Positions 1-5,752 are shown, counted from the first letter of the stretch. The stretch is 8,966 bases of DNA from Nanobdellota archaeon (GCA_018815145.1 JAHIYL010000096.1:1-8966), one strand, 5' to 3'. The notes: generated by a model not told the origin, from the sequence alone. Numbers and translations are program-made.

Positions 1-85
1 GTTCGCCTTGCTCATCCATGACCGCAGCCTGGATGAATTTTTTGTGGATGTCTAATCCGACATATTGTTGTTTTATTCTTTGCAT
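1..85 (-). CDS. IS110-family transposase, N-terminal fragment (runs off left edge)
   Basis: Only the first 28 codons are in the window. The translation has YVGLDIHKK at residues 8-16 followed by an alternating hydrophobic strand (FIQAAVMDEQGE). This is the first strand of the RuvC-like DEDD domain of IS110/IS1111 transposases, and D12 would be its first catalytic Asp. The ATG at 85 is preceded by an AGAGGTGAG Shine-Dalgarno site (89-97). IS110 enzymes are DEDD recombinases that in studied members are guided by an element-encoded bridge RNA. The window ends before the second domain with its catalytic Ser, so intactness cannot be judged. The family call rests on a short but characteristic motif. 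Confidence 0.8.
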   Translation of the reverse strand, partial: MQRIKQQYVGLDIHKKFIQAAVMDEQGE

Positions 86-271
86 ATTCTCACCTCTTTC
101 CTAAAAGGAAAAGAGGCGAGGTTTAAACATGCAATCATAGAGATTGAATAAGTAATGAGAAATATAAATATTTCCAAAAAAAACGAAAATTTTGAAGAAT
201 CCGTCACTCCTAATGCAAAATTTTATAAAATATCCTAATTTCCCAGTTGGATAGACGATAAAAACATTAAT
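86..271 (-). other. Non-coding flank of the IS110-type element, possible leader/bridge-RNA region
   Basis: No ORF of note lies here. On the minus strand it is the leader of the transposase. A TATA-like run lies at about 163-172. A hairpin (93-101 with 107-116, one bulged A, loop TAAAA) buries the transposase Shine-Dalgarno site. In IS110-group elements the bridge RNA comes from the non-coding end upstream of the recombinase gene, so this is where it would lie. I cannot locate the element's end or show the guide loops, so the bridge-RNA idea is inference. The part next to 271 probably also carries the plus-strand promoter of the tRNA (ATTTTATAAAATA near 220-232). Confidence 0.35.
93..116 (-). 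promoter_or_regulatory. Hairpin covering the transposase ribosome binding site
   Basis: CCTCTT (93-98) pairs with AAGAGG (111-116), and TCC (99-101) with GGA (107-109), across a 5-base loop with one bulged A. Read on the minus strand, the AGAGG of the transposase Shine-Dalgarno site lies in the 3' arm, so folding would hide it. Hidden initiation sites are a common way for insertion sequences to avoid expression from outside transcripts. That role is inferred here. Confidence 0.5.
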
Positions 272-403
272 GTCGGAGTAGCTCAGTTGGTAAGAGCGCA
301 GGACTCATATGCTTATGAGTGTTGAGCCGATGATTACATTGGCGATGATAAACTATTGTGCTAAGACATCCTGAGGTCACGGGTTCATGTCCCGTCTCCG
401 ACA
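272..403 (+). tRNA. tRNA with anticodon CAT (elongator Met, or Ile2), one intron
   Basis: Acceptor GTCGGAG (272-278) pairs with CTCCGAC (396-402), with discriminator A403. The D stem is GCTC/GAGC (281-284, 294-297), the anticodon stem CAGGA/TCCTG (299-303, 369-373), and the T stem ACGGG/CCCGT (379-383, 391-395). The mature anticodon loop is CTCATAA after removing an intron between positions 37 and 38, the canonical archaeal site. It is not the initiator type, because the acceptor and anticodon stems lack the initiator G-C runs. CAT could also be a tRNA-Ile whose C34 is modified to agmatidine, and sequence alone cannot settle this. The T loop is TTCATGT, so position 58 is T instead of the nearly invariant A. 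No CCA is encoded. Confidence 0.85.
310..367 (+). other. tRNA(CAT) intron, position 37/38
   Basis: The 58-nt insert lies directly after A37. With bulges TAT (308-310) and ACA (366-368), the 4-bp central helix would be CTCA (304-307) with TAAG (362-365), which contains one C-A mismatch at C34. It is therefore a relaxed BHB. A competing local hairpin, CTCAT (304-308) with ATGAG (315-319), is also possible. No ORF. Confidence 0.7.
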
Positions 404-419
404 CTTTATTTTTTTTCTT
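404..419 (+). terminator. Poly-T terminator of the tRNA(CAT) gene
   Basis: A T-rich run with eight consecutive T (409-416) directly follows the tRNA, the usual form of an archaeal intrinsic terminator. It ends a few bases before the stop codon of the convergent VTT-domain gene. Confidence 0.6.
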
Positions 420-424
420 GATGA

Positions 425-1060
425 TCAGAAGATATTCTCAAAAAACAATATCAAAATGATCAATGCCAGATATTTGATGGATTGGCCCAGGAAAGTCCAG
501 AACATGGATCTCTTGAAATCCTTCCTCATCACACCAAGAATTGCAGTGAGAATATCTGCAGGCAGGGGAAATATATTGGCAAATAATACGAAGATTATGC
601 TGAATCTGTTCAGATACTTACTGTATTTTTTTCTTGTCTTATCAATGAAGATATGCAGGACTTTTGCACCAAGAAAATATCCCAGATAATAATTCACAAC
701 CTGGATAGCCATAATGCAGGAGAGCATTATAAATCCAACCAGAAACGGATTGTAGCCGGATTTCACATACAAGAGAAATATGACTTCTGCAGGATAGGAT
801 ATAAAAAACAATGCACCCCCAACAGTGACCCATGCCAAACCTATCAAAGATCTTTTTGCAATCTCTGATTTTACCCAGACGTAGATTGGTGATATCAGTG
901 AAACAGATGACAAGAATACATCAATATCATCGCTGAATATGTAGATGGATATATATAAAAGCAGGATCAGAATTACTGCAGGAGCAATTCTCTTTGACAG
1001 ATCCGAAAAAAACAAAGATCTGAAGCCAGCCACTAATTTCCTGGTTTGTTTTTGCATCAT
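425..1060 (-). CDS. VTT/DedA-like integral membrane protein
   Basis: A very hydrophobic protein of 211 aa with about five to six membrane spans. It has the core pattern of the VTT (DedA/TMEM41/VMP1) domain: residues corresponding to 128-140 of the longest ORF read NYYLGYFLGAKVL. They are followed by a re-entrant segment with FPLPADILTAILGVMRKDF (169-187), the place of the family's conserved proline/aspartate loop, and then a GQSIKY turn into the last span. Bacterial relatives act in lipid flipping and envelope homeostasis; the archaeal role is unproven. The ORF could start at 1075, but a TATA-like ATATAAAA (1081-1088) lies only about 10 bases from that ATG and about 25 bases from the ATG at 1060. 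A leaderless start at 1060 is therefore preferred. The gene stands alone and convergent with the upstream tRNA. Confidence 0.75.
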   Translation of the reverse strand: MMQKQTRKLVAGFRSLFFSDLSKRIAPAVILILLLYISIYIFSDDIDVFLSSVSLISPIYVWVKSEIAKRSLIGLAWVTVGGALFFISYPAEVIFLLYVKSGYNPFLVGFIMLSCIMAIQVVNYYLGYFLGAKVLHIFIDKTRKKYSKYLNRFSIIFVLFANIFPLPADILTAILGVMRKDFKRSMFWTFLGQSIKYLALIILILFFENIF

Positions 1061-1080
1061 ACATTTATGACTCATTCAGA

Positions 1081-1088
1081 ATATAAAA
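1081..1088 (-). promoter_or_regulatory. TATA-like box of the VTT-domain gene
   Basis: On the minus strand this reads TTTTATAT, about 25 bases before the ATG at 1060. That is the spacing of a leaderless archaeal transcript, and it decides the start choice. Confidence 0.55.
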
Positions 1089-1130
1089 ACATGACTAAAA
1101 TTAGGTCTCTCACATGTATTTTCACAAAAT

Positions 1131-1141
1131 CTTTTTAAATA
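1131..1141 (+). promoter_or_regulatory. TATA-like box of tRNA-Val
   Basis: CTTTTTAAATA lies about 38 bases before the first base of tRNA-Val. The spacing fits transcription starting several bases upstream of the mature 5' end. Confidence 0.45.
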
Positions 1142-1194
1142 GAGTGCAATTTTCTTGCTTTAATTAAAACTCAAGGGCTCGTAGTCTAGTGGCT

Positions 1195-1236
1195 ACGCAA
1201 AGCTGTGACCTGCTTTGGTCGCGGCTCGCGCCGCAT
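1195..1236 (+). other. tRNA-Val intron 1 (D loop, about 20/21)
   Basis: The 42-nt intron is bounded by a BHB: exon GTGG (1189-1192) pairs with intron CCGC (1231-1234, one G-T). The bulges are CTA and ATA, and an inner helix CGC/GCG follows. Cutting after the second base of each bulge restores a normal D loop. Inside are two further hairpins, CAAAGC/GCTTTG (1198-1203, 1212-1217) and GCGGC/GCCGC (1221-1225, 1230-1234); these compete with parts of the BHB. Confidence 0.75.
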
Positions 1237-1275
1237 ATGATGTCGCCTCGACATGGCGGAGGTCCCCGGTTCGAG

Positions 1276-1314
1276 AATGAAGTTGAAGACTTCAACCTTC
1301 AGCTTCGCCGAAAT
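1276..1314 (+). other. tRNA-Val intron 2 (T loop, 59/60)
   Basis: The 39-nt intron has a BHB central helix TTCG (1270-1273) with CGAA (1309-1312), bulges AGA and ATT, and, after one mismatch, an 11-bp inner helix (1278-1288 with 1297-1307). Cutting after the second bulge base gives the 7-base T loop TTCGAGT. Confidence 0.78.
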
Positions 1315-1339
1315 TCCGGGCGGGCCCATTTTATTCTAA

Positions 1340-1486
1340 AAATCCACCGGTCAGAGAGCCGGTGGGATTTTACTGTTTTGCAGCTCTGTTAACCCGCCAG
1401 ACCGGTGGATTTGAGTGCTCAAAGTTTTCGTGATTATGAACAGCTTGGGCTTTGCCATCAGACACAGACATGATGGAAAACTTTGA
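1340..1486 (+). ncRNA. Candidate structured RNA downstream of tRNA-Val
   Basis: This gene-free stretch holds two adjacent long inverted repeats. The first pairs AAATCCACCGGTC (1340-1352) perfectly with GACCGGTGGATTT (1400-1412); within it GGTGGG (1361-1366) pairs with CCCGCC (1393-1398). The second pairs TCAAAGTTTTC (1419-1429) with GAAAACTTTGA (1476-1486), with CCATCA/TGATGG (1455-1460, 1471-1476) near its end. The first left arm can instead pair with 1359-1368, so two exclusive folds exist. It does not look like 5S, SRP or RNase P RNA to me. It may be co-transcribed with tRNA-Val or act in the leader upstream of the glycosyltransferase gene. Expression is unproven and strand is assumed from the neighbouring plus-strand genes. 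Confidence 0.4.
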
Positions 1487-1517
1487 CATTTTATCTGTGA
1501 TTTTTCTTAACAAAGTT

Positions 1518-1530
1518 ATTTATATGATAT
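1518..1530 (+). promoter_or_regulatory. TATA-like box of the glycosyltransferase operon
   Basis: ATTTATATGATAT, centred about 24 bases before the ATG at 1547, indicates a leaderless transcript that starts at the glycosyltransferase start codon. Confidence 0.5.
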
Positions 1531-1546
1531 CACAATCTAAAATAGT

Positions 1547-2272
1547 ATGATCAGCATAGTCATCCCGACATACAATGAATCAAAATATCTTCCTTTTCTG
1601 CTGGATTCAATAAAAAAGCAATAATATGAAAATTATGAAATCATTGTCTCAGATAATTTTTCAACTGATAATACCAGAAAAATTGCTGAAAAATATGGCT
1701 GCAGGATTATCGATGGAGGCAATCCCGCCGAAGGCAGACACAATGGTGCTCTTGCTGCAAAACATGATATTCTGTTCCTGGATGCGGATGTTGTTCTTCC
1801 TGTTGATTTTCTGGGAGCATTCATTTCAAGAATAAAAAAACACAAGCTGGATCTTGCAACATGCAGAATAAAACCTTTATCAAATAAGTTGAAACATAAG
1901 CCTTTTTATTTTTTGAAAAACATGTGCATCCTCGTCCAGCAGAAGATAAATCCGCATGTGCATGGACAATGCTTTTTTTCAACAAAAAAAATATTTGTGA
2001 AAATAAATGGATTCAATAAATACCTGAAGCATGCGGAAGAACATGATTATATGTTCAGGGCTGCAAAACTAGGCAAATTCAGAGTATACCCTGATCTGTT
2101 TGTATATTGCTCACCCAGAAGGATGGATCGAGATGGCTCCATCGGCATCATATTCCGATCACTCTATCCTGAAATAGTTAGATACTTCAAAAAAGAGCTA
2201 TATACAGAGCTGGTTGAACATAAGTATGAATGGAATGATTTCAATGAGATCTCAACTAAAGAAAATCCCTGA
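1547..2272 (+). pseudogene. Family 2 glycosyltransferase interrupted by one in-frame TAA
   Basis: Read through, the frame gives a 241-codon GT-A glycosyltransferase. It opens MISIVIPTYNESKYLPFLL (the typical GT2 first strand) and continues EIIVSDNFSTDNT, then LFLDADVVLP with the metal-binding DxD at codons 79-81, and EEHDYMFRAAKLG near the C-terminus, the region of the catalytic acidic residues. Codon 26 is TAA (1622-1624), between SIKKQ and YENYEII. The flanking sequence aligns with the family without a gap, so this is a single substitution, not a frameshift. No good restart follows before the TTG at 1889. The enzyme would transfer a sugar to a lipid or glycan acceptor on the inner membrane face. 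A sequencing error, a recent null allele or recoding are all possible. The end overlaps the next gene, so the two are one operon. Confidence 0.75.
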
Positions 2273-2816
2273 TCTGATAACAAAAACAAGGATATTGCTC
2301 TCCATAATTATGGTTCTGCTTGCTTTTTATGACCAGTCGCTTCTTTTTTTTTCAGTATATCTGTTTGCTTCTTTCACAGATGTTCTTGATGGTCTTGCTG
2401 CCAGAAGATTGAAAGCTCAAAGTAAAAAAGGGGCACGGCTGGATACAAATGCAGATGAAATCCTGTATTTTTGCCTGATATTTGGCCTGGTCCTCTTAAT
2501 CCCAAGGATCATGATCCAGAATATGGACCTCTTGATATCCATACTCATCATAAACATGATTTCCAGGATGCTTGTATTTCTCAGGAGAAAATCTTTAAAA
2601 AAGATCCTTATGAGCCTTTATCTAAGCAAATTGAACGCCTTCATCCTTCCGTTCGGAATATTCATGATCCTCATATCTGATAATTATTCATTGATTCGTC
2701 CTTTCATCATGATTCTCACACTGACTACCACATTATGCAGGATTGAAGAAGTGAGTATTCATTACAAATATAAAGAAGTTCCCGAAAATATTAAGAGCAT
2801 CTTTCAAAAATTTTGA
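2244..2816 (+). CDS. CDP-alcohol phosphatidyltransferase family membrane protein
   Basis: A 190-aa polytopic protein with the complete family signature D-x2-DG-x2-AR-x8-G-x3-D-x3-D: D46, D49, G50, A53, R54, G63, D67 and D71. The four Asp residues bind the metal and activate attack on CDP-activated lipid. About six hydrophobic segments surround the motif. Archaeal members join archaetidic CDP-lipid to an alcohol such as serine, glycerol phosphate or inositol phosphate; the acceptor cannot be read from the sequence. The ORF is open from 2214 (TTG), but MRSQLKKIPDLITKTRILL from the ATG at 2244 matches a normal cytoplasmic N-terminus and overlaps the glycosyltransferase frame by 29 bases. This suggests translational coupling to a lipid head-group glycosylation partner. 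Confidence 0.85.
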   Translation: MRSQLKKIPDLITKTRILLSIIMVLLAFYDQSLLFFSVYLFASFTDVLDGLAARRLKAQSKKGARLDTNADEILYFCLIFGLVLLIPRIMIQNMDLLISILIINMISRMLVFLRRKSLKKILMSLYLSKLNAFILPFGIFMILISDNYSLIRPFIMILTLTTTLCRIEEVSIHYKYKEVPENIKSIFQKF

Positions 2817-2822
2817 AAAACA

Positions 2823-2830
2823 TTTTTATA
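2823..2830 (+). promoter_or_regulatory. TATA-like box of the small membrane protein gene
   Basis: TTTTTATA, centred about 29 bases before the ATG at 2856. It follows the previous stop codon almost directly, so this gene likely has its own promoter. Confidence 0.5.
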
Positions 2831-2855
2831 GCTGTGCCCTTTAAAAAAAATTGAC

Positions 2856-3152
2856 ATGCTGAATCTGCTCTATGGAACAATTCTTGGCTACATTACTGCC
2901 AGTGTTTTTGCCGGTCAGAAGACAGGTGAGAAAGGAGTAATTGGCGCATTGATTGTGCATTATCATAAATTGAAAATCCATATCCATCACTGGATAATCG
3001 GGTTGCTGCTGCTTGTGGTATATATAAGCATCGATCTTTTTTTTTTTGATATCAACCCAACACCAGTAGACTATGCTGTTATGGGTTTTTTCATCGGTGT
3101 TATCTTTCAAGGAGTATTTCACTATTCAGACTGGAAAAAAATAATTGGATGA
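2856..3152 (+). CDS. Small His-rich membrane protein, function unknown
   Basis: 98 aa with about three membrane segments (roughly 3-21, 46-66 and 73-89). The striking feature is a His cluster at the cytoplasm/membrane border just before the second span: H35, H37, H42, H44 and H45 in HYHKLKIHIHHWIIG, with H89 near the end. Such spacing could bind metal or haem, or sense pH, but I do not recognise a named family and the role is open. It has its own TATA-like box, no Shine-Dalgarno site, and begins 39 bases after the phosphatidyltransferase gene. The Phe/Leu/Ile-rich spans and codon use resemble the neighbours, so this is likely a real gene. The minus-strand ORF over the same bases is its shadow. 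Confidence 0.7.
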   Translation: MLNLLYGTILGYITASVFAGQKTGEKGVIGALIVHYHKLKIHIHHWIIGLLLLVVYISIDLFFFDINPTPVDYAVMGFFIGVIFQGVFHYSDWKKIIG

Positions 3153-3190
3153 ATATCACCCATGAATTCTGCCTGACAAAAAAAAACAAA

Positions 3191-3200
3191 ATTTATATAT
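3191..3200 (+). promoter_or_regulatory. TATA-like box fixing the transporter start
   Basis: ATTTATATAT, centred 25 bases before the ATG at 3221. An earlier in-frame ATG at 3149 would place this box inside the coding sequence, so 3221 is the better start (leaderless). Confidence 0.6.
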
Positions 3201-3220
3201 CCTTCCAAAATAAGGTTATT

Positions 3221-4246
3221 ATGGCAGATGCTGAAGACCTATTCAAAAAATTTGTCCCTACTCTGGTGCTGATTTGTTTTGGTGTCCTTTGTTTTCTGAT
3301 CATAAAACCATTCCTGTCTCTTATTGTGACTTCAATACTAATAGCATATATTTTTTCACCAATACATAATCTGATAAACAAAAAGATATCAGGCAAGGCT
3401 TGGTCTTCCCTGATCATGTGCATCATAGTGACATTGACTGTTACTCTTCCGTTCATACTTTTGACAAACCCTGTTGTGACAAAAGCTCCGAAACTTATCA
3501 GTTCTATAACATCTGACATCAACATCTCAAAAATCCAGCTTGACAGTTTCAATGACATCATGCATGAAAATTATGGATTCATGATAGATTTTTCTACTGC
3601 AATAAACGCACTTTTTACCTGGCTTGCAGATGGAGTCCAGAAAGTCGTCCTTTCTGTCCCCACACTGATCTTCAATGCAATAATAATACTGATATTTCTA
3701 TATTATATTTTCAAGGACGGAAAAGAACTGTCTATCCTCCTTAAGCTGATTGTCCCAATAAAAAAGGAAAACAAGAAAGCATTCATTGACAAGATAAGAA
3801 AGATAACAGACGGCATTATTTATGGGCATATAATTGCATCATTTGTCCAGGCCATTGTAGCAACAATAGGTTTTCTAATTTTTGGTGTCAAAGGAGCATT
3901 CCTTCTAGGGTTCCTGACACTTTTTGTAGCAATCATTCCAATGTTTGGCACACCATTGATTTTTGCCCCTGTTGGCTTATGGATGATTTTTACTGGTGTG
4001 AAATCCGGCAACTTTTCTCTGACTGGCAAAGGCATTGGCCTGATCATCTATGGTTTTGCAGTGGTCACGACAATTGATAATTTTATTAAACCAAAAATAA
4101 TAAGCGACCAGGCAGATATTCATCCTGTTGTAATAATTATAGGCGTTTTTGGAGGGCTTGCGCTTTTTGGATTCATCGGATTGATCATTGGCCCTTTGAT
4201 ATTTTCAATTTTTACTGAACTGTTGAAAGAATACAGGTCTTCTTAG
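3221..4246 (+). CDS. AI-2E family transporter (PerM/TqsA/UPF0118 type)
   Basis: 341 aa, the usual length for the family, with about eight membrane spans. Two spans lie at roughly 11-30 and 32-48, one at 60-82, then a soluble segment (90-140), one span at 143-164 and the C-terminal bundle (195-335). Recognisable landmarks are YYIFKDGKEL (161-170), GHIIASFVQA (202-211), the IPMFGTP turn (239-245), DNFIKPKII (286-294) and the glycine-rich GGLALFGFIGLIIGP (311-325). Members export small molecules; E. coli TqsA exports autoinducer-2 and others exchange Na+/H+. The substrate in archaea is unknown, and quorum sensing should not be inferred from the name. The start follows from the TATA-like box at 3191-3200; the frame stays open upstream to 3149, where it would overlap the preceding stop codon. 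Confidence 0.88.
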   Translation: MADAEDLFKKFVPTLVLICFGVLCFLIIKPFLSLIVTSILIAYIFSPIHNLINKKISGKAWSSLIMCIIVTLTVTLPFILLTNPVVTKAPKLISSITSDINISKIQLDSFNDIMHENYGFMIDFSTAINALFTWLADGVQKVVLSVPTLIFNAIIILIFLYYIFKDGKELSILLKLIVPIKKENKKAFIDKIRKITDGIIYGHIIASFVQAIVATIGFLIFGVKGAFLLGFLTLFVAIIPMFGTPLIFAPVGLWMIFTGVKSGNFSLTGKGIGLIIYGFAVVTTIDNFIKPKIISDQADIHPVVIIIGVFGGLALFGFIGLIIGPLIFSIFTELLKEYRSS

Positions 4247-4314
4247 ATTGTGTTTTTGATGATGCACTTAATTCTGCCTGAGTCATGTGCAAAAACTGTC
4301 CGGCGAAAAATGAG

Positions 4315-4398
4315 CGCCAAGGCCCGGATTTGAACCGGGAATGCCGTACGGCAATCGCTTTCGAGGCGATCGGAGTAGCCGGATTGTCCCACCTTGGC
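4315..4398 (-). tRNA. tRNA-Ser(CGA)
   Basis: On the minus strand, acceptor GCCAAGG (4392-4398) pairs with CCTTGGC (4316-4322) and the discriminator is G, as usual for Ser. The anticodon stem ATCGC/GCGAT holds the loop CTCGAAA with anticodon CGA. A long variable arm (TGCC-GTAC-GGCA) makes it a class II tRNA, and the T arm is CCCGG-TTCAAAT-CCGGG. It is 84 nt with no intron and no CCA. A TATA-like ATATAAA lies about 28 bases upstream (about 4424-4431), and T5 follows the 3' end. Confidence 0.93.
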
Positions 4399-4455
4399 AA
4401 ATATCTATACATACAAATCATTAGTTTATATTAATTATTATTGGAAAAGTTATCT

Positions 4456-4487
4456 AATGAAAAAATCAAGAGAAAAATTAAAAAATA
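4456..4487 (-). terminator. T-rich terminator after the KBL gene
   Basis: Downstream of the KBL stop, the minus strand reads as successive T runs (ATTTTTTAATTTTTCTC and the following GATTTTTTC). This is a likely archaeal poly-T terminator just before the tRNA-Ser(CGA) promoter. Confidence 0.45.
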
Positions 4488-4492
4488 TATCT

Positions 4493-5722
4493 TCAAAACA
4501 TCTCTTTAGCTTCCTTAAAGACAGACAATACATAATCAATATCTCTGTCAGTGTGTGAAGCAGAGAGTTGCATCCTTATAGTCTCATCACCTTTAGGAAC
4601 AACCGGATATATTATCCCGGTTGCAAGAATTCCCTTGTCATAAAGGTGCTTTACTGTCTTGTTTACCTTATCTGTGTCTCTCAGCACAACAGGAACAATA
4701 GGATGTATGCCCGGGATTGTATCATAACCCAATGCTTCTATTCCTTTTCTGAAACGCAGTGCATTCAGCCTTGCTTTCTCAATCAATGCAATACCTTCTT
4801 CACTGTCAATTATCTCAAGTGATGCTATGCCTGCAGCAGCTCCGGCCGGAGTCACCGGATTTGTATAGATATATGTATCTCCTTTCTGCCTGACCATCTC
4901 TATGATTTCTTTACTCGATGCAACATATCCTCCTTCAGCTCCAATCCCTTTTCCTAGTGTAGAGACAATAATGTCAACATCCATAGAATCTGTGACCTCA
5001 GGTGTCCCCCTCCCTGTCCTACCATAGGCAACTGTACCATGTGAATCATCAACAATTGTTATTACTCCATCCTCAAACATATCATCATATTCCTTTGCAA
5101 GAGCAATTATCTCTTTCATAGGAGCATAGTCTCCTCTCATAGAGAATATGCCATCAAATATCACAATCACCCTATTGATCCCTTCCGGCATATTGTCAAG
5201 GACTTTCCTTAGTTCTTCCATATCATTATGCTTATAGAATCCTTTATTCTCTCTCTTTACTCCGGCTATCCTGATTGCACGGGCAATAGAATTATGGTTC
5301 AGCTGGTCACTGATTACAAAAGTCTCTTTATTCATCATAGCAAGTGCAATTCCAAGATTTGCCATATATGCACATGAGAATATCTTTGCAGCTTCCTTCT
5401 TATGGAATTCAGCCAATTTCTTTTCCAGAGCTACATGGTATTTTGTTGTGCCTGATATGAACCTGACTCCGCCTGCATTTGCACCCAATTCTTTTGCCGC
5501 AACGTCTCCGGCATTAGCAAGATCCGGATGAAGCGATAGGCCCAGATAATCATTTGAATTCATCCTGATGAACTCTTTATCTCCTTGTCCTTCAAGAAGG
5601 AATCTTGGCCCTTTATCGTCATGTGCTGGAATAAAACTATTGACTATTCTTTCAGGAGCCTTTGATCTTGATTCGCTTTTCAATTGCTCAAGTTCATTAT
5701 TGATTTTTTTATGTACTTTCAT
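4493..5722 (-). CDS. kbl: 2-amino-3-ketobutyrate CoA ligase (glycine C-acetyltransferase)
   Basis: 409 aa of the PLP-dependent alpha-oxoamine synthase family. SNDYLGLSLHP (56-66) and GTTKYHVALEKKLAEF (91-106) are the family N-terminal blocks. NHNSI (142-146), DDSHG (225-229; D225 pairs with the PLP pyridine nitrogen) and STLGKGIG with the Schiff-base lysine K258 form the active site. The C-terminal TGIIYPVVPKGDETIRMQLSASHT (368-391) resembles the FYPVVPKG...IR.Q.SA.HT block of known KBL enzymes more closely than biotin or haem synthases. It cleaves 2-amino-3-ketobutyrate with CoA to glycine and acetyl-CoA. It lies 30 bases after the dehydrogenase that would make its substrate, with an AAAAGAGG Shine-Dalgarno site (5731-5738) in the gap, so the pair is an operon. 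Confidence 0.9.
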   Translation of the reverse strand: MKVHKKINNELEQLKSESRSKAPERIVNSFIPAHDDKGPRFLLEGQGDKEFIRMNSNDYLGLSLHPDLANAGDVAAKELGANAGGVRFISGTTKYHVALEKKLAEFHKKEAAKIFSCAYMANLGIALAMMNKETFVISDQLNHNSIARAIRIAGVKRENKGFYKHNDMEELRKVLDNMPEGINRVIVIFDGIFSMRGDYAPMKEIIALAKEYDDMFEDGVITIVDDSHGTVAYGRTGRGTPEVTDSMDVDIIVSTLGKGIGAEGGYVASSKEIIEMVRQKGDTYIYTNPVTPAGAAAGIASLEIIDSEEGIALIEKARLNALRFRKGIEALGYDTIPGIHPIVPVVLRDTDKVNKTVKHLYDKGILATGIIYPVVPKGDETIRMQLSASHTDRDIDYVLSVFKEAKEMF

Positions 5723-5730
5723 TTTTTCTA

Positions 5731-5738
5731 CCTCTTTT
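5731..5738 (-). promoter_or_regulatory. Shine-Dalgarno site of kbl
   Basis: On the minus strand this reads AAAAGAGG, 8 bases before the ATG at 5722. It supports this start and translation as the second gene of an operon. Confidence 0.6.
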
Positions 5739-5752
5739 GATAATGTTACTGT

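Larger units (their letters stand above)
1175..1328 (+). tRNA. tRNA-Val(GAC) with two non-canonical introns
   Basis: Acceptor GGGCTCG (1175-1181) pairs with CGGGCCC (1321-1327), with discriminator A1328. Removing 1195-1236 and 1276-1314 leaves a 73-nt tRNA. Its D arm is GTC/GAT, its anticodon stem TCGCC/GGCGG (1243-1247, 1255-1259), its loop TCGACAT with anticodon GAC, its variable loop AGGTC, its T stem CCCGG/CCGGG and its T loop TTCGAGT. The exons resemble archaeal tRNA-Val. The canonical 37/38 site is uninterrupted. One oddity is position 33, which is C where almost all tRNAs have T. Exons are 1175-1194, 1237-1275 and 1315-1328. No CCA is encoded. Confidence 0.88.

Noticed and set aside
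310..374. Box C/D-like motifs in the tRNA(CAT) intron (CGATGAT twice, CTGA in the 3' exon)
   Set aside because: Boxes are imperfect, the D-like box lies in the anticodon stem, and no guide complementarity was found.
387..868. Plus-strand ORFs of 100 and 71 codons
   Set aside because: They lie antisense to the VTT-domain gene, have no family signature, and the first begins inside the tRNA.
1189..1392. 67-codon plus-strand ORF
   Set aside because: It runs through tRNA-Val, its introns and the inverted-repeat region.
1622..1624. Reassigned TAA codon
   Set aside because: Long genes in the window contain no other in-frame TAA, and one gene uses TAA as stop, so general reassignment is not supported.
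3149..3220. Upstream start of the AI-2E transporter, overlapping the previous stop (ATGA)
   Set aside because: The extra 24 residues are polar and unlike the family, and a well-placed TATA-like box lies inside them.
4256..4281. Possible C/D small RNA (TGATGA, then CTGA) after the transporter gene
   Set aside because: No matching C' and D boxes follow at usual spacing; such short motifs are frequent by chance.
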